Assembly: GCA_019635955.1 (NCBI GenBank)
Contig: JAHBYL010000012.1
Location: forward strand, 1 to 64,000
DNA length: 64,000 nucleotides
Source: Parvibaculum sp.
GTDB taxonomy: Bacteria; Pseudomonadota; Alphaproteobacteria; Parvibaculales; Parvibaculaceae
Reading direction: 5' to 3'
Shown in pieces: positions 52,689 to 61,629 of this stretch. Under the pieces are notes generated by a model that saw nothing but the letters and a program-made list of their open reading frames with translations, made no database searches and was not told where the DNA came from. Made by a program: the position numbers and the translations under genes. Position 1 is the first letter of the stretch. Each line of letters begins with the position of its first letter.

Positions 52689-53248
52689 GCGAAGTGAATG
52701 CACCGAAGGAAAAGCCCGTGCGCCGCTGGCTCGGCCCGGCCCTTCTCGTGTCGCTGGCCTTCAACCTCTTTCTCGTCTCGCTGATCGCGGTGCCCTTCAT
52801 CAAGGGGCCGCCCGGCGGCGAGTTCGGCCCGCCGCGCGGGCAGGGACCGATGCTGCTCCAGGGAGCCTTCAAGGAATTGCCGGACGAGGACCGGCAGGAG
52901 ATTCGCCGCGCCATGCGGGAGAAGTTCCGCGAGATCAGGCCGCACTTCCGTGAAATGCAGCAGGCGCGCGAGGCGCTCGCCGACGCGATTGCCGCGGAGC
53001 CTTACGATGAGAATGCGGTGCGCGCCGCGTTCGACGAAATGTCGAGAACCATGACCGTCATGAGCGATATGGGCCGCGATGCTATGCTGGAAGGTTTCGC
53101 GCGGTTGACGCCCGAGCAGCGCCAGCGTGTGGCGGAAGCCATGCGCAAGGACCGCGAACGGATGAGGCTTCTCATGCGCCGGCATGAGGGTGGCACCGGC
53201 ATCGGCATCGGTGGTCCGCCGCCTCCCATGCCCCCGCTGGAGGAGTGA
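52685..53248 (+). CDS. CnrX/CpxP-like periplasmic heavy-metal sensor protein
   Basis: This 187-residue product begins MSEVNAPKEKPVRRWLGPALLVSLAFNLFLVSLIAVPF, with one anchor helix. The mature part is helical, with LPDEDRQEIRRAMREKFREIRPHFREMQQAREALADAI and the LTPEQRQRVAEAM motif found in CnrX/CpxP/Spy proteins, ending in a Gly/Pro-rich tail GGPPPPMPPLEE. The family binds metals or damaged proteins in the periplasm. Overlap with the anti-sigma gene and the sigma factor before it recalls the CnrYXH arrangement; which metal or stress, if any, is unknown. Confidence 0.7.
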   Translation: MSEVNAPKEKPVRRWLGPALLVSLAFNLFLVSLIAVPFIKGPPGGEFGPPRGQGPMLLQGAFKELPDEDRQEIRRAMREKFREIRPHFREMQQAREALADAIAAEPYDENAVRAAFDEMSRTMTVMSDMGRDAMLEGFARLTPEQRQRVAEAMRKDRERMRLLMRRHEGGTGIGIGGPPPPMPPLEE

Positions 53249-53307
53249 CAGCTCTACCCCCGCAGCCTGTATAGTCTCCCCGCGGGGCAAAGGGGAGGCG
53301 ATCCGGA

Positions 53308-54648
53308 ATGAGCTGGTATCACGCGGGCATGTATGATGCGGCAAGGCCCGCAGGCAGCCTGTGGGAGGATACCGCGCCGCCGCTCGCTCCCGGCGTCGAT
53401 CTCGGGCCGGCGGGCGACACGGATTGCGATGTCGCCATTATCGGGGGCGGCTATACCGGCCTTTCGGCGGCGCTTCATCTTGCGCGCGACTTTTCTCTGG
53501 ATGTGCGCCTTCTCGAGGCGGGCCCACTCGGCTGGGGCGCGTCGGGCCGCAATGGCGGCTTCTGCACCCTGCCGCCCATGGCGCTTTCATTCGCGGAACT
53601 GATTTCGCGCTATGGCGAAGGTGAGGCACGCCGCTTCATCGATACGCAGCGCGAGGCGATCTCTTTCGTCCGCAGCTTCGCCGAAACGGAAGCGATCGAC
53701 ATCGAGCCGCAGGGCGAGGGCGAGCTTCATGTTGCCCATGCGCCATCGCGCTTCGCCGAACTTGAAAAGGAAGGTGACCTTCTCTCCCGCGTCTTCGGCA
53801 TCGAGGCGGAGCTCTTTCGTCGCGAGGAAGTGGCCGAACGCTTCTACGATTCACGCGAACAATTCGGTGCCCTGCTCATGCCGCTGAGCTTCGGTCTCCA
53901 CCCGCTGCGTCTCGCGCGCGGGCTTGCCACTGTTGCCGCGCGGAGCGGAGCAAGGCTGCATGGCAGTTCCCCCGTAACTCGATGGGAAAAGGAGGGCAGG
54001 AGGCACCGCCTTGTCACGCCATCGGGCACGATCCGTGCTTCCCGCGTGCTTGTCGCGACAAACGGGTTCACGCGCGCGCCTATGCCTGAGGCGCTTTCGT
54101 CCCGTGTCCTGCCGGTGATGTCGAACATCGTGGTGACGCGCCCGCTGACGGAGAGCGAACTTGCGGCGCAGAACTGGCGGACGGAGACGCCCTGCGCCAA
54201 CACGCGCAATCTCCTCTTCTACTATCGCCTGCTGCCGGACCGCCGCTTCCTTTTCGGCGCCCGTGGCGACACCACAGGCACACCCGAAGACGGTGTGCGC
54301 ATGCGCCGCTTCATGGAGCGACGGTTGCGCGAGGTCTTTCCAGGCTGGGCGGATGCCGAGATCACGCATTCCTGGCGGGGCTTCGTTTGCATGGGCCTCC
54401 GCCGCACGCCTTCGGTCGGTACGCTGGCGGCGGATCCATCCGTCTCTTTCGCTCTCGGCTATCACGGAAATGGCGTGGCAGCGGCCCCCTGGGCGGGGCG
54501 CCTTGCCGCCCAACTCATTGGCGGGACAGCGAAAATCGGGGATTTTCCGGCGCCGGTCAGAGGCGAACCGGCTGTCATTCCGTTTCCTTCGCTCCGTGGC
54601 TGGTATCTTCGTGCAGCCCTCGGCTACTATTGGCTCATGGACCGATAG
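53308..54648 (+). CDS. FAD-dependent amine oxidase, PuuB-like
   Basis: This 446-residue product is a DAO-family flavoprotein. The Rossmann site DVAIIGGGYTGLSAAL is followed by LLEAGPLGWGASGRNGGFC, then a GELHVAHA... region, and the C-terminal GYHGNGVAAAPWAGRLAA FAD contact. The sequence and order (next gene a PuuA-like synthetase) match gamma-glutamylputrescine oxidase, which oxidises a gamma-glutamylated amine to the aldehyde. Start ATG 53308 follows GGAGGCG. The substrate identity is inference. Confidence 0.85.
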   Translation: MSWYHAGMYDAARPAGSLWEDTAPPLAPGVDLGPAGDTDCDVAIIGGGYTGLSAALHLARDFSLDVRLLEAGPLGWGASGRNGGFCTLPPMALSFAELISRYGEGEARRFIDTQREAISFVRSFAETEAIDIEPQGEGELHVAHAPSRFAELEKEGDLLSRVFGIEAELFRREEVAERFYDSREQFGALLMPLSFGLHPLRLARGLATVAARSGARLHGSSPVTRWEKEGRRHRLVTPSGTIRASRVLVATNGFTRAPMPEALSSRVLPVMSNIVVTRPLTESELAAQNWRTETPCANTRNLLFYYRLLPDRRFLFGARGDTTGTPEDGVRMRRFMERRLREVFPGWADAEITHSWRGFVCMGLRRTPSVGTLAADPSVSFALGYHGNGVAAAPWAGRLAAQLIGGTAKIGDFPAPVRGEPAVIPFPSLRGWYLRAALGYYWLMDR

Positions 54649-54725
54649 GGCGCGATAGCAGTTTCGAACGCGGGCGAGGGGGATTCGCCGGCGTGGACCG
54701 TTGCGCAGTAAACACGCAGGACATC

Positions 54726-56111
54726 ATGAGCCACCGCGAAAGACAGGGCCCGAAGGACTGGGCCACGCTGGGCGAGTTCAAAGCCTTTCTGGCCGAGAAT
54801 GGCGACATCGATTATCTCGACGCGGTTTTCGTCGATATGTGCGGTACGGTGCGCGGCAAGCGCTTCCCCTCCGAAGAGGCGGACAAGGTTTTCACCTCCG
54901 GCGTACAGATGCCGCAGTCGATCTATTTCTTCGACGTGACGGGCGTCAACGAAGACGTGCTCGGCATGGGCTTCTCCGACGGCGATCCGGACAGGCAGTC
55001 GCGGCCCGTCGCAGGCTCCATCGTTCCCGTTCCCTGGGCTTCGATGAAGCAGGCCCAGGTGCTGATGACCATGCTCGACCATGACGGCGCGCCGCACATG
55101 TTCGAGCCGCGCAACGTGCTCATCAATGTCGCGAACAAGCTCTCGGAAATCGGCCTGCGCGCGACCGTCGCCTGCGAATTCGAGTTCTATTTGCTCGACA
55201 AGGAGCTCGACCGGAAGGGCCGCCCGCAGCCGCCGATCAACCCGGCGACGGGCGCGCGCGAAACCGCGCATGAGGTCTACGGCATCACCGAACTCGACGG
55301 GTTCATGTCGCTGCTGAAGGATATCGACGAGGCAGCGGCGGAGCAGGGCGTGCCGGCTTCAGGCGCGACGGCGGAATTTGCCCCCGGCCAGTACGAGATC
55401 AACCTCAAGCATGAGGATGATGTCGTGCTTGCCGGCGACCATGCGATCATGCTGCGCCATCTGATAGGCGCCGTGGCGCGCAAGCACAACTTCCTCGCAA
55501 GCTTCATGGCCAAGCCCTTCGTCAACCAGACGGGCAATGGCATGCATGTTCATTGCTCCGTGATGGACGAGAAGGGCAACAACATCTTCGACGACGGTAC
55601 TGATGAAGGGTCGGCCCGCCTGCGGCATGCGATCGGCGGGTTGCAGGCGACGCTGCCGGAGGCCATGGCGGTCTTCGCGCCGAACCTGAATTCCTATCGC
55701 CGCTTCGGGCCCAATCTCTTCGTGCCCGTCAATGGAAGCTGGGGCTACAACAACCGCTCGGTCGCCTTCCGCGTGCCGAACGGTTCGCCGGATTCACGCC
55801 GCATCGAGCATCGCGTATCGGGCGCCGACGCCAATCCCTATCTGGTGCTTGCCGCGATCCTCGCCGGTATTCATTACGGCATCGTCAACGAGATCGACCC
55901 GGGCGATCCGGCTGAAGGCAATGCCTGCGAGAACATGGACGAGAACCTGCCCTTCTACCTGCCGAGTGCGCTCAAGCGTTTCCGCAACTCGGATATCATG
56001 CGGCAGTATTTCACCGACCTTTACGTCGATGTCTATGCCGAGACGAAAATCCTGGAATACGAGAAATTCCAGCAGGCGATCTCGCCGCTTGAATACGACT
56101 GGTATCTTTAA
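54726..56111 (+). CDS. Gamma-glutamyl amine synthetase (GS-III-like), PuuA-type
   Basis: This 461-residue product has the glutamine-synthetase fold: the beta-grasp VFVDMCGTVRGKRFP, the catalytic core CEFEFYLLDKE, EFAPGQYEINLKHEDDVVLAGDHAIM, NGMHVHCSVMDEKGNN, and NGSWGYNNRSVAFRVP. It lacks the regulatory adenylylation Tyr context of GlnA. Such proteins ligate glutamate to amines such as putrescine, feeding the oxidase before it, so the two constitute the first steps of the Puu pathway. The stop overlaps by four bases the stop of the convergent kinase gene. Confidence 0.85.
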   Translation: MSHRERQGPKDWATLGEFKAFLAENGDIDYLDAVFVDMCGTVRGKRFPSEEADKVFTSGVQMPQSIYFFDVTGVNEDVLGMGFSDGDPDRQSRPVAGSIVPVPWASMKQAQVLMTMLDHDGAPHMFEPRNVLINVANKLSEIGLRATVACEFEFYLLDKELDRKGRPQPPINPATGARETAHEVYGITELDGFMSLLKDIDEAAAEQGVPASGATAEFAPGQYEINLKHEDDVVLAGDHAIMLRHLIGAVARKHNFLASFMAKPFVNQTGNGMHVHCSVMDEKGNNIFDDGTDEGSARLRHAIGGLQATLPEAMAVFAPNLNSYRRFGPNLFVPVNGSWGYNNRSVAFRVPNGSPDSRRIEHRVSGADANPYLVLAAILAGIHYGIVNEIDPGDPAEGNACENMDENLPFYLPSALKRFRNSDIMRQYFTDLYVDVYAETKILEYEKFQQAISPLEYDWYL

Positions 56112-57970
56112 GAAGCCGCAATCGGCAGGGTGAAGCTCACCGTCGTGCCGACGCCTTCGGTGCTCTCGATGGTGAGCGTGCCGCCGTGGAGTTCCACGAG
56201 GGAGCGCGACAGGGCGAGGCCAAGCCCCGTGCCTTTGTGCTTCTTGGAATGCTGGCTTTCCACCTGTTCGAAAGGACGGCCGATCTTCGGCAGGGCGCTC
56301 GCCGGGATGCCGATGCCCGTATCCTCGACGGCGATAGTGACAAGGCCGTCCTTCGCCACGCCTTTGAGATAGATCGAACCGCCGGCAGGCGTGAACTTCA
56401 CGGCGTTTGAAAGAAGGTTCAGCAGCACCTGCTTCACCGCGCGCTTGTCCGCATTCACGGCAGGAAGCGAAGGCAGCAGATTCTCGACGCTGACGCTCGC
56501 CATCTCGGCGCGGCCGGAAACGAGGCGGAGCGACTCTTCCGCGACTTCCTGCACATCCAGCACCTGCGTCTCGAGCGTCATCCGCCCGGCCTCGATCTTC
56601 GACATGTCGAGAATGTCGTTGATGAGTTCGAGGAGATGCGTACCGCTCGCATGGATATCGGCCGAATATTCCTTGTATTTCGGCGAACCGAGCTCACCGA
56701 AAAGGCCCGACCCCATGATTTCGGAGAAGCCGATAATGGCGTTGAGCGGCGTCCGAAGCTCATGGCTCATATTGGCGAGGAATTCCGACTTGGAGCGGTT
56801 CGCTGCTTCGGCGCGCGTCTTTTCCGAGGCGTATTTCTCGGCAAGGTCCACAAGCTGACGCGCCTGCTCCTGCAGCTTGCGGCGCGAGGCCTCGAGGTCG
56901 CGCACCGTCTTCTCAAGAGCGAGCTTGTTATCGGTGAGCGCGGTTTCCTGGCTCTTGATCGCAGTGATGTCGGTGCCGACATTCACATGACCGCCGCTCT
57001 TCGTGCGCCGCTCGCTGATATGCAGCCAGCGCCCGTTAGGCAGACGGATTTCGATGACGCCCTTGTTCTGCTCGGTCTCGCTGGCGACGGGCCAGGCATC
57101 GCCGATACCCGCCTCCGCCATGATGGCGCGGCGGTCGGCGCCGGCGGCAGGGGTGGCGATATCGAGAAACTCGCCGAACTTGCTGTTCGCCGTAACGAGA
57201 CGCCCCTCGGCATCCCACAAGGCGAAGGCCTCGCCGACGCTTTCGATGGCATCGCGCAGCCGCTCATTCGCTTCCGAGACGCGCTCTTCGGCGAGCTTCT
57301 GTTCGGTGATGTCGATGGTGATGCCGACAAGCCGGTCGCCGGCGGGCAGGTTCGCGGACGCGCCGCCGCGGCGAAGCCCGGCCGAGCGCCCGGCGCTCCA
57401 CACTTGGCCCTTGGCATGCATCCAGACCCAGCTGCCATCCGCATGGCGCAGGCGGAACGTCGTGTCATAGGACCGCGAAGGACGGTTCGCCGCTTGCGCG
57501 ATTTCGTCGATGGCATCCGCATCGTCGGGATGAGCGAGCGCCTTGACCTCGGCGGGCGAGAGGCGCTTCGAAGGCTGCTTCAGCCCCACCATGTCGAACA
57601 TGGCGGACGACCAGTAAATGCGGTTCTCGCCGACATCCCAGTCCCAGATGCCGCAGCGCGCGCCGGCAAAGGCCATGTCGAAGCGGTACTGGTTTTCGAC
57701 AAGCGCCGCTTCCGCATCGAGCTTCGACTCGCGCAGCCGCACCAGCATATAGGCGATGATGATATAGCCGCCGGAAAGCATTGCCGAAGAAGCAAGCGCC
57801 CGGGAAAAGCCGTCCTGCGCGAAGAGCACGATATTGAGCGCGGCAAGCGCCGCGGCAGAAACCGCCAATACGAGCCGCGGCAGCAGCCCCGCGGGCAGGG
57901 CGCGCCGCTTCGGCTGGGCGGCATCCTGCCACCGTGCTGCTTCCTCGCGTGTCGCCGTCGCATCGCTCAT
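56108..57970 (-). CDS. PAS histidine kinase
   Basis: This 620-residue product starts at MSDATATREEA (57970). Two membrane helices lie about residues 26-72 (LPRLVLAVSAAALAALNIVLF, SAMLSGGYIIIAYMLVRL). A PAS domain with the core AFAGARCGIWDWDVGENRIYWSSAMFDM (about residues 99-230) is followed by a second PAS domain (GEAFALWDAEGRLVTANSKF), a coiled coil (EASRRKLQEQARQLVDLAEKY), and a kinase core with His403 in NMSHELRTPLNAIIGFSE. The ATPase has NLLSNAVKF, EDTGIGIP and GTGLGLALSRSLVELHGG. No regulator is adjacent. The spacer 57971-58243 separates it from the pepN gene on the same strand, and no promoter was resolved there. Confidence 0.9.
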   Translation of the reverse strand: MSDATATREEAARWQDAAQPKRRALPAGLLPRLVLAVSAAALAALNIVLFAQDGFSRALASSAMLSGGYIIIAYMLVRLRESKLDAEAALVENQYRFDMAFAGARCGIWDWDVGENRIYWSSAMFDMVGLKQPSKRLSPAEVKALAHPDDADAIDEIAQAANRPSRSYDTTFRLRHADGSWVWMHAKGQVWSAGRSAGLRRGGASANLPAGDRLVGITIDITEQKLAEERVSEANERLRDAIESVGEAFALWDAEGRLVTANSKFGEFLDIATPAAGADRRAIMAEAGIGDAWPVASETEQNKGVIEIRLPNGRWLHISERRTKSGGHVNVGTDITAIKSQETALTDNKLALEKTVRDLEASRRKLQEQARQLVDLAEKYASEKTRAEAANRSKSEFLANMSHELRTPLNAIIGFSEIMGSGLFGELGSPKYKEYSADIHASGTHLLELINDILDMSKIEAGRMTLETQVLDVQEVAEESLRLVSGRAEMASVSVENLLPSLPAVNADKRAVKQVLLNLLSNAVKFTPAGGSIYLKGVAKDGLVTIAVEDTGIGIPASALPKIGRPFEQVESQHSKKHKGTGLGLALSRSLVELHGGTLTIESTEGVGTTVSFTLPIAAS

Positions 57971-58243
57971 GCGCTCGTCCGTCCGCTCCGGGCCTCGGCC
58001 CACTGTACCACTCACTTGCGGTGCCGCTCCCCACACTCTACCACGCGCCACCGCGCATCGAGCGAATCACCCTTGCTGGAACGATGATTCGGTCTCGGAG
58101 TCCCCCTGTCCATAGGCGCCGTTAACTTTTTGTTAACCGATGCAAACGGGACTCACCGGGCTGCCGCCCTTTTTGTCCTTAATAGCGGGTTAAGCTGAAT
58201 ACGGGGTTAATCGCTGCTCTCGCGGCGTGCCACGCCGGGACGC

Positions 58244-60895
58244 TCAGGCGAGCGTCTTGCCGGCGATTTCGAAGACGTCGCGGGAAAGTCCCTCGGTGCC
58301 CGCGATCCGCTTCAATTCCTTCTGCATCAGCTTGCGCCGCTTCGCCTCGAATTGCCGCCAGCTCTTGAAGGCGCCGAGCATGCGCGCCGCGACCTGCGGG
58401 TTGAGCCGGTCGAGTTCCAGTACCTTGTCGGCGATGAAGCGGTAGCCTGCGCCGTCCGCCGCATGGAACCGGAGCTGGTTCGCATTGGCGAAGCTGCCGA
58501 TGAGGGCGCGCACCTTGTTCGGGTTCTTCATCGTGAAGGCTGGGTGGCCGGTGAGGCGCTTCACCTCGGCGAGAGTGCCGGGAAGATAGGAAAGCGCCTG
58601 GATGGTGAACCACTTGTCCATGACAAGATGGTTGTCCTTCCATTCGTCGTGGAAGGCGGCCAGGGCTTCCTTGCGTTCATCGCAATCGATATTCGACAGC
58701 ACTGTGAGCGCCGCAATCTTGTCGGTCATGTTGTCGGCCTGGCGGAACTGTGCCGCCGCAAGCGCAATGCCGTCGCCGCCCGGTGCGGCGGCAAGATAGG
58801 CGAGGCAGGCATTGCGGAGCGCGCGGCGCCCCGCCTGTTCTGCATCGGGGCTGTAGGCTGCTTTCACTTCCATCCGGCGATAGCAGTCGAGAAGCACGTC
58901 CTTCGTTTCCGCCGCGATCGAGCGGCGCAGCGTTTCGCGCGCTTCGTGAATCGCGTCGACATCGACATCCTTGCCGATGATCTGCGCCAGCGTCTGCTCG
59001 CTCGGCAGAAGAACGATCTGCGCCGCAAATTCCGGATCGGCCTTCTTCGCGCGCAGCGTGTCGTGCACCATCTCGGCAAAGCCGGTACCCTTGCGAAGGC
59101 TCCCGCCCGTCTGGAGGCTTTCCACCATGCCTGTGAGCAGCCCGGTCGCATAGCGCTGTGCCGCTTCCCAGCGGTTGAAACTGTCGCTGTCGTGCCGCAT
59201 CAGGAAAACGAGATCGCGCTCCTTGAGGTTGGCATTGAGCTTCACCGGTGCCGTGAAGCCGCGCAGCAACGAAGGCACCGGCCTTTCCTTCACATTGCGG
59301 AAGCGCCAAGTCGCCTCGCGCTCCGTCAGATGTAGCACGCGCGTCTTCGGCCCCGGCTTTTCCTCTCCGTCGAGCGTCAGCGGCATGTCCTTGCCGTCCG
59401 GCCCAATGAGGCCGATTGCAAGCGGAATGTGATAGGGCTCCTTCACGCGTTGACCGGGTGTCGGCTGACAGACCTGGCTCATTTTCAGTGTGTAGGTCTT
59501 GCGGGCGGCATCGTAGCGGCCGGAGGCGAGAACTTCCGGCGTGCCGGATTGCGAGTACCAGCGCTTGAATTGCGCAAGATCGAGCTTCGCGCCATCGGCC
59601 AGCGCATCGAGAAAATTCTCGACCGTCGCCGCTTCGCCGTCATGCCGCTCGAAATAGAGATCCATGCCTTTGCGAAAGCGCTTCGGCCCCGCGATGGTAT
59701 GGATCATGCGGCAGAGTTCGGCGCCCTTCTCGTAGACGGTCGCCGTATAGAAGTTGTTGATCTCGATATAGCTGTCCGGCCGCACCGGATGGGCGAGCGG
59801 GCCGCCATCTTCCGGAAACTGGTGCGCGCGCAAGAGCCGCACATCCGAAATCCGCTTCACAGGGCGAGAGCGCATGTCGCTCGTGAATTCCTGATCGCGG
59901 AAAACGGTGAGGCCTTCCTTGAGGCAGAGCTGAAACCAGTCGCGGCAGGTGATGCGGTTACCGGTCCAGTTGTGGAAATATTCATGCGCGATGATGGCTT
60001 CTATCGCGGCGTAATCGGCATCCGTCGCCGTGTCGGGCCGTGCGAGGATATATTTGTCGTTGAAGACGTTGAGGCCCTTGTTCTCCATCGCGCCCATGTT
60101 GAAAGCGCTGACCGCGACGATCATGAAGATGTCGAGATCGTATTCGCGGCCGAAGCGTTCCTCGTCCCATTTCATGGAACGCTTGAGCGCCTCCATGGCA
60201 TAGGCGCAGCGATCCTCGTTGCCCTTCTCGACGAAGATGCGCAAGGTCACCTCGCGGCCCGACATGGTGGTGAATTTGTCTTCGACTGCCGCGAGGTCGC
60301 CCGCCACCAGCGCGAAGAGATAGGAAGGTTTGGGGAAGGGGTCGTGCCATTCGACGAAATGCCGCCCATCCTTCGTCTTGCCGCTCTTTACGGGATTGCC
60401 GTTCGACAGCAGCACGGGCGCGGCCTTCCGGTCGCCGGTGATGCGCGTGCGGAAAACGGACATGACGTCCGGCCGGTCAAGATAATAGGTGATGCGGCGG
60501 AAGCCTTCCGCCTCGCATTGCGTGCAATAGATGCCGTTCGAGAGGTAAAGGCCCTCAAGGGCGGTGTTATCCTCCGGCGCGCAGGTCACCGCCGTCTCGA
60601 GCGTGAAGGGGCCTTCCGGCACGTCGTGGATGGTGAGCTGCGTATCGCTCACATCGTAGCGGTTCGGCCCGAGCGTCTCTCCGTCGATCTTCACTTCGAG
60701 AAGCGTCAGCGTCTCGCCGTCGAGCACCAGCGGGGCGTTCTTTTCCACAGAAGCCGGATTGCGCTCCATCCGGAGTGTGGCGTGAACGCGCGTCGCCTTG
60801 GGATCGAGTTCGATATCGAGCTTGACCTCGCCGATCCGGAAAGAAGGCGGCGTGTAGTCCTTGAGACGGATCGGGCGGGGCTCGTCGGTGCGCAT
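58244..60895 (-). CDS. pepN: Aminopeptidase N (M1 family)
   Basis: This 883-residue product is a complete M1 metallopeptidase. GAMEN at 268-272 binds the peptide N-terminus. The zinc motif is HEYFH with His304, Glu305 and His308 in HEYFHNWTGNR, and Glu327 follows, giving the full metal set. It trims N-terminal residues from peptides in the cytosol. ATG 60895 is the family start. Its promoter region (60896-61014) is shared with the divergent acetyltransferase gene. Confidence 0.96.
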   Translation of the reverse strand: MRTDEPRPIRLKDYTPPSFRIGEVKLDIELDPKATRVHATLRMERNPASVEKNAPLVLDGETLTLLEVKIDGETLGPNRYDVSDTQLTIHDVPEGPFTLETAVTCAPEDNTALEGLYLSNGIYCTQCEAEGFRRITYYLDRPDVMSVFRTRITGDRKAAPVLLSNGNPVKSGKTKDGRHFVEWHDPFPKPSYLFALVAGDLAAVEDKFTTMSGREVTLRIFVEKGNEDRCAYAMEALKRSMKWDEERFGREYDLDIFMIVAVSAFNMGAMENKGLNVFNDKYILARPDTATDADYAAIEAIIAHEYFHNWTGNRITCRDWFQLCLKEGLTVFRDQEFTSDMRSRPVKRISDVRLLRAHQFPEDGGPLAHPVRPDSYIEINNFYTATVYEKGAELCRMIHTIAGPKRFRKGMDLYFERHDGEAATVENFLDALADGAKLDLAQFKRWYSQSGTPEVLASGRYDAARKTYTLKMSQVCQPTPGQRVKEPYHIPLAIGLIGPDGKDMPLTLDGEEKPGPKTRVLHLTEREATWRFRNVKERPVPSLLRGFTAPVKLNANLKERDLVFLMRHDSDSFNRWEAAQRYATGLLTGMVESLQTGGSLRKGTGFAEMVHDTLRAKKADPEFAAQIVLLPSEQTLAQIIGKDVDVDAIHEARETLRRSIAAETKDVLLDCYRRMEVKAAYSPDAEQAGRRALRNACLAYLAAAPGGDGIALAAAQFRQADNMTDKIAALTVLSNIDCDERKEALAAFHDEWKDNHLVMDKWFTIQALSYLPGTLAEVKRLTGHPAFTMKNPNKVRALIGSFANANQLRFHAADGAGYRFIADKVLELDRLNPQVAARMLGAFKSWRQFEAKRRKLMQKELKRIAGTEGLSRDVFEIAGKTLA

Positions 60896-60910
60896 GGGAA
60901 CTCGGCTGCG

Positions 60911-60934
60911 AGGGGAACTTCCCCTCTATATAAT
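60911..60934. promoter_or_regulatory. Palindrome and perfect -10 box between divergent genes
   Basis: AGGGGAA-C-TTCCCCT (60911-60925) is a perfect 15 bp palindrome. Just to its right TATAAT (60929-60934) reads on the plus strand, with no good -35 at 17 bp, so the palindrome would lie in the -35/-10 spacer or at the start of the divergent pepN transcript. The position suggests an operator for one or both genes. The regulator is unknown. Confidence 0.4.
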
Positions 60935-61014
60935 TGAGTCTGCGATATCTGCGACAGGGAGTTTCCGCGGGTGGGATGGCGGAAATGCGGCACCTGCCGG
61001 GACGGGGGAAGCGA

Positions 61015-61629
61015 ATGAACGAAAAGATCAGGCCGGCGAAGGCGGACGATCTCGACGCAATCTACGAAATTGCGCTCAAAACCGGGGCCAGCGGCGAGGA
61101 TGCGACCGCCCTCTACGCCGATCCTCGCCTGGTCGGCCATGTCTATGCAGCGCCCTATGTCTTGCTCGAACCCGGTTCCGCCTTCGTGGCGGAGGATGGC
61201 GAGGGTGTCGGCGGCTATATCGTCGGTACGGCAGACACGCGCGGTTTTGATGAGCGGCTCGAAGCGGAATGGTGGCCGGCGCTGCGCCCGGCCCTTGCCG
61301 ATCCGGCGCCGCCGGCAGAGACCTGGACTGCGGATCAGCGCATGGCGTTCCTGATCCATCATCCCTTTCGCACGCCGTCCCGCATCGGTGCGCGCTATCC
61401 CTCGCACCTCCATATCAACCTGTTGCCGCGGTTGCAGGGCAGGGGGCTTGGCACAAGATTGATGGACCGCTGGCTCGCGCGGATGAAGGAGCTTGGCTCG
61501 CCCGGCGCCCATCTCGGCGTCGGCGGAGCGAATGTGCGGGGATGCGCCTTCTACGAGGCCTATGGCTTCACGAAGCTGGAGGAAACGCCCCATGCCATCT
61601 GGTACGGATGGCGCTTTGAGGCGGCTTAG
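61015..61629 (+). CDS. GNAT family acetyltransferase
   Basis: This 204-residue product starts MNEKIRPAKADDLDAIYEIALKTG, a typical GNAT opening, and includes the acetyl-CoA-binding strand-helix LHINLLPRLQGRGLGTRLMDRWLARMKELG with R-x-x-G-x-G (RLQGRGLGTRL). Near the end GGANVRGCAFYEAYGFTKLEE is typical of the family's C-terminal part. The acyl acceptor is unknown. The gene is divergent from pepN and its stop overlaps by four bases the stop of the minus gene that follows. Confidence 0.88.
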   Translation: MNEKIRPAKADDLDAIYEIALKTGASGEDATALYADPRLVGHVYAAPYVLLEPGSAFVAEDGEGVGGYIVGTADTRGFDERLEAEWWPALRPALADPAPPAETWTADQRMAFLIHHPFRTPSRIGARYPSHLHINLLPRLQGRGLGTRLMDRWLARMKELGSPGAHLGVGGANVRGCAFYEAYGFTKLEETPHAIWYGWRFEAA

